Below, piece by piece: positions 1-8,851 of a stretch of DNA of 64,000 nt. Under the pieces are notes generated by a model. It had not been told where the DNA came from, made no database searches, and saw nothing but the letters and a program-made list of their open reading frames with translations. Both the position numbers and the translations under genes were made by a program. Within the stretch, counting starts at the first letter, position 1. Every line of letters begins with the position of its first letter. Where the stretch lies: positions 62,001-126,000 of the forward strand of contig CAZWGA010000007.1 of NCBI GenBank assembly GCA_964633285.1, given 5' to 3'. This stretch comes from 20CM-2-55-15 sp964633285 (GTDB lineage Bacteria > Acidobacteriota > Terriglobia > 20CM-2-55-15).

Positions 1-18
1 CATTTGTCCGTTCCTTGC

Positions 19-606
19 TTAAGGTTTGTTTCTGTAGAGGCTTGAATTGATCTCAAACTCCACTTCCCGCGTTACCTTTCGTTCATGACTATACACATTA
101 TCTTCAAGACGGCATTTCAACTCGTTGAACTGGTCGAAAGAGAAAGACTCGGTCAGTCTTTTCAGGGCCGGCTTTAGAGCTTTGGAGACTGATTCCAGGT
201 CAACAAACCGTTTGCGTTGTAATTCTTGTTTTTCCGTTAACGCACTGAGCACGAGTGAGAGCGAATGCCAATCCGTTGGGGCAAAAGATGGAGCAACATT
301 TGCACCGAGTTCACCGCGGCCGCGGCTGAATCGAAAAAGGATATTGTCAAATTCAACGGTCACGAACGCGTAATCGAAAGGCGTCGGGAACGGCACGCCT
401 TGATTTTTAATGATGCGCCCTTTGCCGTCGACAAAAAGAAACGGCAACGCAGACCTTACGTCATTGCCAAAACGCTCTTCGTCTTTCCTGGACAGGTGGC
501 GATCAAGCCAACCAAACGACAGGTTATATAGAGGACCCAAGATGGAACCAAGAAACACTAATGGTCCACGTATGAAAGAAAACCACCACTTTTCACCTCG
601 CGTCAT
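19..606 (-). CDS. Hypothetical protein, candidate RHS immunity partner
   Basis: I do not recognise this 195-residue protein. A hydrophobic stretch at about residues 10-33 (including GPLVFLGSILGPL) suggests one membrane segment near the N-terminus. The rest is soluble and charged, with a possible helical region at about 120-165. It starts six bases after the stop of the RHS gene, so the two are almost certainly co-transcribed. In polymorphic toxin loci the gene directly after the toxin tip usually encodes the immunity protein, and that position is the only basis for the functional guess. By eye the region is more AT-rich than the genes around it, as expected for a recently exchanged toxin/immunity cassette. 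It could equally be an unrelated membrane-associated protein. Confidence 0.6.
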   Translation of the reverse strand: MTRGEKWWFSFIRGPLVFLGSILGPLYNLSFGWLDRHLSRKDEERFGNDVRSALPFLFVDGKGRIIKNQGVPFPTPFDYAFVTVEFDNILFRFSRGRGELGANVAPSFAPTDWHSLSLVLSALTEKQELQRKRFVDLESVSKALKPALKRLTESFSFDQFNELKCRLEDNVYSHERKVTREVEFEINSSLYRNKP

Positions 607-612
607 AACGTT

Positions 613-3600
613 TCAAAATGGCCGTTGGAGCATTAACCATTGTGCGGGCCCCACGCCACGGCTCGTCAAGTATTGCAATTCCCTTGCATAAGTCGTTCCT
701 TCCACTCCCAAAGGAGCCGTGTTCAGAAAAAACTGTTGCCCACGCCAGATAGAAGCATCAATAAAGGCACGATTGGCAGTCCATGTCTCGCCGAAATAAG
801 AGAGTGCTGACCAAAGCGGTTTCGACAAATTGAACAGGTTCGCGCCAGTGGCTTCGGCAGCTTCAATGTAGCTCGGATACTCGTCGAACAGACCGATCAC
901 GACGCCGCTTCCACCAGCAAGGCCGTAGCCCCAACCCACGGTGCTCGCGACGCCTTGGGCAATAACGCCACCAATCGCTGGCGCGGCAAGCGCCGCCCCA
1001 CCTGCAACTGACAGACCAGCAAATCCAACGACGGCCTCATTTGATGCATCGGCACGGGCGGCCATGCCTTCGATGAAGGCCCGGCCCTTGCTATCCAATT
1101 CATCGCCGGGTCTCGACACTCCGATGACTCCGGTGCCGATGGTGCCTTCTGAACCGCTGTAAGTGTATCCGAGGGTGCGTCTGTTGGAGTCGAATGTGAG
1201 CGAGGCGGTGTCCAGAGTTCCGTTGACAAAGGTTCCGGTTTTGCGGCTACAGTTGCCGCGTTCGACGGATACGGTTCCATTTGAATCGAGGTCGTCGGTG
1301 TAGACGCAGTCCTGGCCGGTGGGATCGACGAACCTCAAAGGGTTATTGCGGACATAGCTGTAGAGATTCCAGCTTTGAGGATCGGATGGATTTTGATCGA
1401 GCAGCGGCCTATCCGGGCTGGTGAAACGGGCCTGGGCCGCGGAGAGATATCGCGCGCCGAAAAAATCGATTCCTGTTTCCGAGTCGCGTTTCTGTCCCGT
1501 GAATTTTTCCGACAATACGTTGCTGGTTTGCGTGGCTGACGACGGATAGCAGCCGGTGGTCCGGCCGTTGTCCGACGAGGTGAGGAGCCGGCCGAACGGA
1601 AGATAATCGTTGCACTCGATCACCGAACCCGCGCTGTCCGTGACGGCACGGACACTGCCAAGCAGATCCGTGAAAACATAGCTCGTTCCACTGGACGAAG
1701 CCTGATCGGAATATTCCGCGGCCAGTTGCCCAAAGGCATCGTGCACATAGTAGGTCGTGGAAGAAGGACCCGAAGAAGGAGTCCAGATCTTCTTCACGCG
1801 CCGTCCTTCCCCGTCGTAGACGAACGTCGCAATGCCCAGGGATGAGGTTGAAGCGGAAGTGTTGCGATTCTCCGCGTCGTAGGTCAGGTTGAAGGGCGCG
1901 TAGAACGTCTGATTCCCCGCGGAATCAAATTGCGAACCCGCAACGTTGAGACGATTGGTCGCGCTGTCGAAATTACTGGAAAACGCGGGTTCGTGTGTAT
2001 CCGACGTCGCGAGACCGCTCCACGATGCCAGGCGCCGATTGCCCCATTGATCGTAGGCGTAGATTTGCGTCCACCCGTTCGGAGCGCCGGATACCGCCTG
2101 TTCGTTTGCAGTCGTGAGGCGATTGACACCATCGTAGGTAAAAGTCTGCGTCCATACACGGCCCGGCTGACGAATCACATGATTGACGAGATTCCCGTTG
2201 TCTGTTCCGTCGGCATAGTAGTACTCGAGTTGCAATCGGTCACCTGCGCTCGGAGAAGTTCCCAGTTGAAAAACCGTTGGTGTGGAACCCGCCGGATGAT
2301 AGTCGCGCGTTTCCCACAGGCCATTTCCGAATTTCATTCTGGATAGGCGTCCATCTGCCGCGTAGGCGTTTGACGCAAGCGTCATGTCGGCATAGATGCG
2401 AGCGGCGGTGTAAATCTTCGCGGGACGGCCGGCATCATCGACGCTGTAATTCAGGATGCGACCGGAAGGATAGATCAGCGTCTTCGGGACATCATTCAAC
2501 CACCACGAGTAGGAAAAGGAAAGTGAAGGCCCGAAGCCGGCGATGGTCTGCGCGCTCGCGGTCATCTGGCCAAGCGCATTGTATCCGCTGTATATCGTGG
2601 AAGCCGCGCTCGACGTCACAGACCGGGGCTGGCCGATATTCGGCGATGAAGAACTGCCGGCAAGGTAGTACATATAAGTCACTGCGGGCGTGTTGTCGCT
2701 GTAGTTCTTCGATTTCACGCGCCGGAGACCATCATACATAAAGCTGCTGACGATTCCGCGGGGATCCGCGCGCGACTCCAGGTCGCCGCCATCCGTATAC
2801 GAGTAGATGATCGCCCGGCCGCCGCTCTCGGGCTGCGCTGCCGAGCGCAACCAGCCCAGGGAATTGTACGAGAAGGCACGCGTTTGAGATCCCTGCGTCA
2901 CACCCAGAAGATTGTCGAGCGGATCGTAAGCGTAGGCCGTCGCGTAATTGAGGCTGTTTGGATCTTCGACCACACGGGTCAGCCTCCCGAGACTGTCGCG
3001 GCTCTCACGCCGCATTTTCGAAGCGGCATCGGTGATCGTCACGGTGTCGGCGTCATACACGATGCGGGTTTGTCCGATTTGATTTGCCGCCGAACTACAA
3101 CTCGGCGGCGGAGCGGCGCCCTTGAACATGGCGGAAACGATGACGCGGCCGAGTTGATCGTATTGAGTGCAATTCCATTCGAGCGTCGTATCCGAAAGCG
3201 TTCGATAGGGAGTCGAGGTCACCACCATGGAACCGAGCGATGGGCTCAATCCGTACGCCGTGCTCACCTTAATGCCGTCTGCGGCTGAATTCAGGGCCGG
3301 TCCATCGGATGTCTGGGTGGCAACGACTCGTCCGAGTTCGTCATAACGCGTGATGTTTTGCAGCTTTCCATCCTGAAAGCCCGCAAGATCGCGTTTGCTG
3401 GTGACGGTGCGGTTGCCGTCGTCGTACAACGTTTGCGTGAGACGTAGTCCCGCCTCATTCATAGTTTTCACCCGCCCGATTCGATCATAGGAATAGGAGA
3501 CGGCGATCCCGTTATCGGCATCGCCCTTCGAATTCACAACGCCGGCGTCGGTATTCCACGAGTACGACAGCGATCGCTTTTCCGGCTGACCATAGGCGTA

Positions 3601-5763
3601 TTCCACCAGCATTGGAAAATCTCCGGCGGCATCGTACGTGATGTGCGTTCTGATTTCAGGTGGAAAGATGTCCTGTAGATTGCCGTATGGATCGTAAGCG
3701 CGTTGAAGCACCTGCGCATTCGATGCGCTCAGGCCGGGCACGCTGGATGCCGGAACAGAATCACTTTTCCATCGGCGCTCGACCGTCACATTTCCAGCTT
3801 TGCGAAAATCGTCATAATCGAATTCGGTCACAGCGTACGTGTTCAATCCATCGGAAGAGATTTCGCTGCGCTTTACCGCATTCAACCTGCGCTGATCTGC
3901 CGCGGAAAGCGGGGCCTGGTGGGGGAACCAATAACCGCGCGCATCGTTGGTCTGATCGCCGGCCGGAGGCGCCGCTACAAAATAAGTAAACCGCGTGACT
4001 CTCTTCGCTGTTGTTCCGTTCTCAACGGAATCCGGGCTGTAGTTCACCCAATCGTATTCAGTCGTCTGCAGCCTGTTCCCATTCTTGTCGATCACATTCT
4101 CGGTGACTGCTGTCTTTGCGGGATTGCCGGCGCTGTCACCTGCAGTGACAGTTTCCTTCTGGATGTAAGGATTGATTGGGGTGTAATTGGAATTCAAAGC
4201 CAGCGGGTACGGTTTATTCTGCGCCCAGACACGTTTTCGCGTTGTTCCTCCCGGCTCATCGATACGGTAGACGAGTTCCGGTCCCCAACTGCCCCACCCG
4301 AACCGGTAAACAACCGTACCGCCGGCCGGATTGTGAACTGTTCCTTTGAAATTGGAAATATGATCGTATTCATAGGTCCATGTCAGTGAAGTGATGCCCG
4401 CCGCTGAAATTTTTCTCTGGACGATCCAGTTGTACTGCGAAACGTCAACAGACCTTGCCTGACAAGAACTGGCTGTATAGCAGGTCGATCCGTCAAACCG
4501 GTATGCGTATTCGTACAGCGCATTCGATGGCGTCATCATGGAACGGAGCTCACCAAAGCCCTTCGTCGAATTGTCGCTGTAAGTGAATTGATAGGAGATC
4601 GGCGCGGTATTCGTTTCAGGCGCCGGCAATTGAATACTGCTGATCACCCAGTGCGACCAGGCGAGAGGTCTTAACTCCTGGCCGTATGCATCAGTCCATA
4701 CATAATTACGGCCGTCATTGCCGATAGTGATCCTTTGCCAGTTGATGGTCCACGTGACTGGACCCTGGGGGCCGGTCACTGTCACGGTGTCCGTTTTTTG
4801 AGTAACGCCCGATCCGTTTACGTCAGCACCCGTGATGTTGTAGGAAATGACGATCTTCCGATTGGGATTGTTTCGGTCCTGCTCGTGAAAGATCTGCGTA
4901 TACGGACGCAGACAGCTCGAATCGTAGCAGCCGTTCTCGAACGTAACCTGATTGCCGTTCGCATCCAGCAGGGCCTGAATCTGACTTCCCTTACCGAGCG
5001 CGCGGCGTCCATCAGGAAAATAAAGCGTCCATGTTTTGTTGGCCCAGTTTCCGCCATCAGCGTCAATTTCCAGCTTGAGGTAGCTGCCGTCGGTTGTGAA
5101 ATACGTCAGCCTGCCGCTGTAAAGCCAGCCGGCTGACGTCCAGCACGTGAGCGGTCCGGATAAATTCTGAGGCGGCAATCCGTTTGCGCCAATGCCGTAG
5201 AAGCCGCTGCCGTCATAACTGTCGGAAAGTTCTTTGCTGAAACCTTTCAAGTGGAGGATATGAAGGCTGCCGTCCGGTAATCCGATGCGATAACGGTAGA
5301 CACGAAGCGGCCCGTTTGTTGGACAGTTCCGATCGATATCCAACCGCTCCTCCATTTCAAGGCGGAAGTTGCTGAAGTTGTACTTCCAGTTTCCCGTGGA
5401 ATCCGCAGCCTGCAATTCCTGGACGATAACCGGACCCGGGTTGTTGAAGAGCGGAGTGATGGGATGAGGGACAATATCGTACACGTGTGAGTCGTAAACG
5501 AGGTCGACATCAAAGCCCGATCCTGCCCGGCCTCGCGGAAGGGATGCCAGGGGAATCTGAACGTGCAGCTTGCCGTTCACGGGATCGATGCTGTCCGCTG
5601 GACTGGTTAATTGATCCGCGGACGGCATGAATCCACGCGGAGGTCTTGTGTCCACGTTGTAGGGATAGGCCTGCTGCGCCTGCAATTGGAAGCGCGATCC
5701 GACGGATAGAAAAAAGCAAAGCAGAAGAATGATGTGATGTCTGAAAAACACAGAGACCTCCAT
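613..5763 (-). CDS. Exported RHS/YD-repeat protein with variable C-terminal tip
   Basis: This 1716-residue protein has a signal peptide (residues 1 to about 29, ending QLQAQQ). An N-terminal beta-rich region follows (30 to about 750). Many YD repeats then run to about 1400, for example YDELGRVVATQT, YDSLGRLTRVV and YNALGQMTAS. The RHS-associated core follows, with FTGQKRDSETGIDFFGARYL and ending VDPTGQ near residue 1484. RHS proteins form a hollow beta-shell around a C-terminal toxin or effector. Here the last 232 residues have no recognised catalytic motif. They contain a Gly/Ala-rich hydrophobic part (about 1575-1625) and a terminal module with RELQYLTSRGVG. The gene lies three bases after the upstream exported protein and six bases before a possible immunity gene. 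It could also be a surface or adhesion protein rather than a toxin. Confidence 0.9.
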   Translation of the reverse strand: MEVSVFFRHHIILLLCFFLSVGSRFQLQAQQAYPYNVDTRPPRGFMPSADQLTSPADSIDPVNGKLHVQIPLASLPRGRAGSGFDVDLVYDSHVYDIVPHPITPLFNNPGPVIVQELQAADSTGNWKYNFSNFRLEMEERLDIDRNCPTNGPLRVYRYRIGLPDGSLHILHLKGFSKELSDSYDGSGFYGIGANGLPPQNLSGPLTCWTSAGWLYSGRLTYFTTDGSYLKLEIDADGGNWANKTWTLYFPDGRRALGKGSQIQALLDANGNQVTFENGCYDSSCLRPYTQIFHEQDRNNPNRKIVISYNITGADVNGSGVTQKTDTVTVTGPQGPVTWTINWQRITIGNDGRNYVWTDAYGQELRPLAWSHWVISSIQLPAPETNTAPISYQFTYSDNSTKGFGELRSMMTPSNALYEYAYRFDGSTCYTASSCQARSVDVSQYNWIVQRKISAAGITSLTWTYEYDHISNFKGTVHNPAGGTVVYRFGWGSWGPELVYRIDEPGGTTRKRVWAQNKPYPLALNSNYTPINPYIQKETVTAGDSAGNPAKTAVTENVIDKNGNRLQTTEYDWVNYSPDSVENGTTAKRVTRFTYFVAAPPAGDQTNDARGYWFPHQAPLSAADQRRLNAVKRSEISSDGLNTYAVTEFDYDDFRKAGNVTVERRWKSDSVPASSVPGLSASNAQVLQRAYDPYGNLQDIFPPEIRTHITYDAAGDFPMLVEYAYGQPEKRSLSYSWNTDAGVVNSKGDADNGIAVSYSYDRIGRVKTMNEAGLRLTQTLYDDGNRTVTSKRDLAGFQDGKLQNITRYDELGRVVATQTSDGPALNSAADGIKVSTAYGLSPSLGSMVVTSTPYRTLSDTTLEWNCTQYDQLGRVIVSAMFKGAAPPPSCSSAANQIGQTRIVYDADTVTITDAASKMRRESRDSLGRLTRVVEDPNSLNYATAYAYDPLDNLLGVTQGSQTRAFSYNSLGWLRSAAQPESGGRAIIYSYTDGGDLESRADPRGIVSSFMYDGLRRVKSKNYSDNTPAVTYMYYLAGSSSSPNIGQPRSVTSSAASTIYSGYNALGQMTASAQTIAGFGPSLSFSYSWWLNDVPKTLIYPSGRILNYSVDDAGRPAKIYTAARIYADMTLASNAYAADGRLSRMKFGNGLWETRDYHPAGSTPTVFQLGTSPSAGDRLQLEYYYADGTDNGNLVNHVIRQPGRVWTQTFTYDGVNRLTTANEQAVSGAPNGWTQIYAYDQWGNRRLASWSGLATSDTHEPAFSSNFDSATNRLNVAGSQFDSAGNQTFYAPFNLTYDAENRNTSASTSSLGIATFVYDGEGRRVKKIWTPSSGPSSTTYYVHDAFGQLAAEYSDQASSSGTSYVFTDLLGSVRAVTDSAGSVIECNDYLPFGRLLTSSDNGRTTGCYPSSATQTSNVLSEKFTGQKRDSETGIDFFGARYLSAAQARFTSPDRPLLDQNPSDPQSWNLYSYVRNNPLRFVDPTGQDCVYTDDLDSNGTVSVERGNCSRKTGTFVNGTLDTASLTFDSNRRTLGYTYSGSEGTIGTGVIGVSRPGDELDSKGRAFIEGMAARADASNEAVVGFAGLSVAGGAALAAPAIGGVIAQGVASTVGWGYGLAGGSGVVIGLFDEYPSYIEAAEATGANLFNLSKPLWSALSYFGETWTANRAFIDASIWRGQQFFLNTAPLGVEGTTYARELQYLTSRGVGPAQWLMLQRPF

Positions 5764-5766
5764 TGA

Positions 5767-6540
5767 TCAGCGGAAATTTGCGGGATCGATGCCGGGGCCG
5801 CTCGTTGCACCGTTTACCGTGAATGAGAACACCAGGCGATCGTCTTCGTAACGCTCAATGCGGCCGGGATAGACGGACCCTTCACTTTGCCGCCACTGCA
5901 GAAATTTTGTTTCGACTTTTGTGGATGGAGAACGCGATGTGCCGGTATGGCGTGTGGTCATCAACAGATGAGAGTTCGAATCGAAGTAGTACAGTTTTGT
6001 CATCGTTGTGTCAGCGCCGCCAAGGGCCGGCGCCGTCACCTCGTAGATGTCGAACCCCGGACCGTTGTCATTGGAACTTGTATTGGCGGCGGGTTTGAAG
6101 AAGCGGCCAAGGACACGCACTGCCGCTCCTTTCTCAATCGCAGACAACATTCCTTCGGGAGAGTCCGCCACAAATGTTTCGAGCCATGCTTCTTCATCAG
6201 GCGCGTGACGCATGGCCGGAACATCGCCATCAAACTTCAAGACTCTGTTTCCCGAAACAAAGCCTCGAATCTCAACAAGACCCGGCAACTGATGAATCAC
6301 CTGCGCGGGTGAACGATGACCGGCGTCGTCCGCATATTCACCGGTCAGTGTGGTGCGCTCCTTACCGATGCCGCGCACACGGTCGCCGAGGGCGATCGCC
6401 GCGGGCTTCACGGAACTCGGAAGGACTTTGAAACGCAAGCCGCTGTCCGGCGCATTGGTTTGCGCGATCAGAAACGGCAGCGCAGCGAGCATGAGGAATA
6501 ACGCAGGAACAAAAATCAAAATCAAACGGCGCAGCATCAT
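5767..6540 (-). CDS. Exported hypothetical protein of the RHS operon
   Basis: A 257-residue protein with a clear signal peptide (MMLRRLILIFVPALFLMLAA, cleavage after about residue 26). The mature part is predicted mostly beta. Its closing pattern, a YYFDSNSHLL segment followed by Y-P-G-R-I-E-R-Y and a final PANFR, resembles the 248-residue exported protein two genes upstream, which has the same order of a fitted-value region and an F-R-I-E-R-F segment. Both look like the outer-membrane lipoprotein-sorting-like exported hypotheticals common in acidobacteria. It sits between the Ig-module protein and the RHS gene with gaps of 15 and 3 bases, so it is part of one transcript. Function unknown. 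A role in presenting or folding the RHS product is only suggested by position. Confidence 0.75.
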   Translation of the reverse strand: MMLRRLILIFVPALFLMLAALPFLIAQTNAPDSGLRFKVLPSSVKPAAIALGDRVRGIGKERTTLTGEYADDAGHRSPAQVIHQLPGLVEIRGFVSGNRVLKFDGDVPAMRHAPDEEAWLETFVADSPEGMLSAIEKGAAVRVLGRFFKPAANTSSNDNGPGFDIYEVTAPALGGADTTMTKLYYFDSNSHLLMTTRHTGTSRSPSTKVETKFLQWRQSEGSVYPGRIERYEDDRLVFSFTVNGATSGPGIDPANFR

Positions 6541-6555
6541 GATGGTCCTCCGGAT

Positions 6556-7881
6556 TTATGGCGTTTCCACGGCGATGACTCGCTCGCCGAGGCGGATGTA
6601 TTCCCTGGTGAGCCCGACGGGCGGGCTGATCCAGAAGTTCAGGGCGCTTGTAGTGCCCGTCTGTGTGCTTGCCTGAATCGTGCCCGCACCCAACGGAGCG
6701 TCAGTGGCAACATTGAGAGTTGCCATGACCCTGGTGAAGGGATAGTCCCAGGTCACATTCGTGAATGTGACGCCGGAGAGCGAAGTCATCAATCGCCAGA
6801 CATAGCAAAGATTCGCGCCGTTGATCGTCACACTGACACTGCTGCCGCGCGCGGCGCTGGTAGGAACAATGGATGTAGTTACAGGCGCCGCATTCGGGCA
6901 AACGTTGAGCGGTGCTCCCGGACCTGGAATCGTCACCCATGTGGTGTTGAGTGAGTTCTTGTACGCCGTGAACACGTACTTCCCAAGAGGCGTACTGCCG
7001 TCCGTGGCGATATTGATGGAACCGTCCCAACTTCCGTTGTAGCTGTAATCGCCGTCGGCGGGCGCGAGCGTGGGCCATCCTGTTATCGTGTGCGGTTCGC
7101 CGTTCAGCGTGTACTGCAGATCGAGCGTAACTCCGGCGCCGTTTACCGCTGTCATGGTGTACGGCTGCAGACCCTGCAATATCACGGCCGGGCCGACCGT
7201 GAGCGATTGGGGCTGTGGAGGCCTTACAAGATAGGTCGCAGGCGGATTAACGGAAACAAATTCCGCCGCCTGGTGATTTTTCATGTAGTTGAAAACGTAC
7301 GTGCCCGCGCGGTCGTGATGATTGACGCAGTATTGCCACTGGCCCATGAAATTCATCGCCGTCATCCAGTCCTGTTGCAGTGCCCCGTTGAACGTGTAAC
7401 GGAGATCTACAGTCATGTTGGCTGCATTCCCCATGGTCATGATGTAGCAGGCCATGCCGGCATATCCTTCGGTGGGATTGAACGTCAGAGAGGAAGGTTG
7501 TGCCGCGGCCGCGGCGGGCGCATTTACCGTGATGGTCGCGTAAATGCTCCACATCGGCTGGGCGTAATTGTTGCCTGCAAGCACAAACGTGTAAGTCCCG
7601 ACAACGGTCGATGAGTTCGAGCAGATCAGCGCATTGCCGTTGCCGTCCATTGACGGCCAGCCCCAGAGATCCTCGTATCCGGTCCAGTCCGTGTAATAGC
7701 GGATGTTCAGTACGGCGCCAGGCCAGTTCGGCACGCGGATCGTGTAGCAGTCGCCTTGATTGATCACGGTGGGAGTGATCGAAAAACTCGGCGGATCGGA
7801 ATATTGCGCGAAGCCGGCATGAGGCATCGCAAGAACAAGCAATACGGCAATCGGCAGGAGATATGCAAAGTTTCGCGGCAT
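6556..7881 (-). CDS. Exported protein with three Ig-like modules and an IPT-like domain
   Basis: A 441-residue secreted protein with signal peptide (residues 1-25, ending HAGFAQ). Three similar modules start at FSITPTVINQG, TFNPTEGYAG and TVGPAVILQG. Each is about 95 residues, shares a D-L-R/Q-Y-T-x-N-G core, and ends in a G-x-Y-V/T-F strand like extracellular Ig-like folds. A fourth unit beginning TSIVPTSAARGSSVSVTINGANL is a typical IPT/TIG start. The C-terminus is a short tail, REYIRLGERVIAVETP. From memory, the same kind of tail occurs in acidobacterial proteins next to RHS genes. The protein probably sits on the cell surface or in an extracellular complex with the RHS product. No catalytic residues are evident. 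Confidence 0.8.
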   Translation of the reverse strand: MPRNFAYLLPIAVLLVLAMPHAGFAQYSDPPSFSITPTVINQGDCYTIRVPNWPGAVLNIRYYTDWTGYEDLWGWPSMDGNGNALICSNSSTVVGTYTFVLAGNNYAQPMWSIYATITVNAPAAAAAQPSSLTFNPTEGYAGMACYIMTMGNAANMTVDLRYTFNGALQQDWMTAMNFMGQWQYCVNHHDRAGTYVFNYMKNHQAAEFVSVNPPATYLVRPPQPQSLTVGPAVILQGLQPYTMTAVNGAGVTLDLQYTLNGEPHTITGWPTLAPADGDYSYNGSWDGSINIATDGSTPLGKYVFTAYKNSLNTTWVTIPGPGAPLNVCPNAAPVTTSIVPTSAARGSSVSVTINGANLCYVWRLMTSLSGVTFTNVTWDYPFTRVMATLNVATDAPLGAGTIQASTQTGTTSALNFWISPPVGLTREYIRLGERVIAVETP

Positions 7882-7895
7882 GACGATGCTCCGTT

Positions 7896-8642
7896 TTATC
7901 GTTTGAAGTCCTGATCTTTGAGGCCGGCATTGAAGCGGACATTCGTGAACTGCATGTCTTCCGTTTTTATGCCGTCGTTGAATCGCTCGATGCGGAATGG
8001 CATGAGAGCACCCTGCACCATGCGGTAGTCGGAAAAGACGTAGGTGTCGATGCGATCGGCTGGTCTGCCGTTGAAGGGATCTTTCGTCTGTCCTGTAACA
8101 AACTCGACTTTACCGATGATCGATGTGTTCTCGTCGACTGTGTATTTCGTTTTCTTTCCGTGCTCGTCGCTTGCTTCGATGACGCGTGCTTTGCCGTCGC
8201 TCCCGAGATCCCGGAGTGTGATTCCTTCAGCCTGATGGTTGAGGAACCGCTGCGTTGACCGTGAAGTCTGGCTTTCGATGAAATCCAACGCCGTCCCATG
8301 TGCTTCGAGCGTGAAAAATCCGCCGGCAGATTCCCAACTGTTCGAACCGTCGGTTCCCTGTTTGAGAATTCCTCCAGGTTGCTTCACGATGCGTTGCACT
8401 TGCCGTGTCCCCTTCTCCTGCAGCGTCAGATCGTAGGTTGCGCGCGGTCCCTGAGTGGAAAACACGGTCAACCTTCCATCAGCGACCCAATCCGAAATTT
8501 CGCCCGACGTCCAGCGATTGCCGTGCGCTGCGGCGATACGCTGCAGAACTTGAGCGGGCGGACCTTGTGCTGTTGCGCGTGTACTGGTAAACAAGGCTGC
8601 AATGACCAACAGAGAGAATAAGAATCTGGCGGAATTGCTCAT
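7896..8642 (-). CDS. Exported hypothetical protein, first gene of RHS operon
   Basis: A 248-residue protein. I place the start at the ATG read at 8642 (MSNSARFLFSLL) because a good GGAGG lies seven bases upstream and a signal peptide follows directly (cleavage after ATAQ). A longer in-frame extension exists but lacks both. The mature protein begins with a PAQVLQRIAAAHG segment and contains long beta-strands, like the periplasmic exported hypotheticals distantly related to LolA/lipoprotein-sorting proteins. It resembles the second exported protein of this operon. As first gene of the set it starts a four- or five-gene transcript running down to the RHS gene. Role unknown. Confidence 0.75.
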   Translation of the reverse strand: MSNSARFLFSLLVIAALFTSTRATAQGPPAQVLQRIAAAHGNRWTSGEISDWVADGRLTVFSTQGPRATYDLTLQEKGTRQVQRIVKQPGGILKQGTDGSNSWESAGGFFTLEAHGTALDFIESQTSRSTQRFLNHQAEGITLRDLGSDGKARVIEASDEHGKKTKYTVDENTSIIGKVEFVTGQTKDPFNGRPADRIDTYVFSDYRMVQGALMPFRIERFNDGIKTEDMQFTNVRFNAGLKDQDFKR

Positions 8643-8851
8643 GTCGAACCTCCAAGTCATAACCACGCCGGAGGCAAGGCAATCGCGACACCACGTTGCT
8701 GGCTGGGATTCCAAAGAACTTAGCCGAACACGACGGGAAAAAGTCTGAACATCAGCGACTAAAAAAAGCGCGATTTCCTCGGATTTAGCGACTTTTGACG
8801 TTCACACAATTGTTACAATCATCCGCGATTGATTTTATTTGGGAGGGGGAA
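8643..8851. promoter_or_regulatory. Divergent intergenic region between RHS operon and TonB receptor
   Basis: This 209-base gap must hold the promoters of both divergent units. A direct repeat of AGCGACT occurs at about 8754-8760 and 8787-8793, flanking a TCCTCGGAT segment, and could be a regulator site. A TTGACG (8795-8800) and a TACAAT (8814-8819) precede the receptor, but they are only 13 bases apart. I therefore cannot call a normal promoter with confidence. Confidence 0.3.

Noticed and set aside
8795..8819. A TTGACG/TACAAT pair before the first TonB-dependent receptor
   Set aside because: The spacing is 13 bases, too short for a standard sigma-70 promoter, so it is noted only within the intergenic region.
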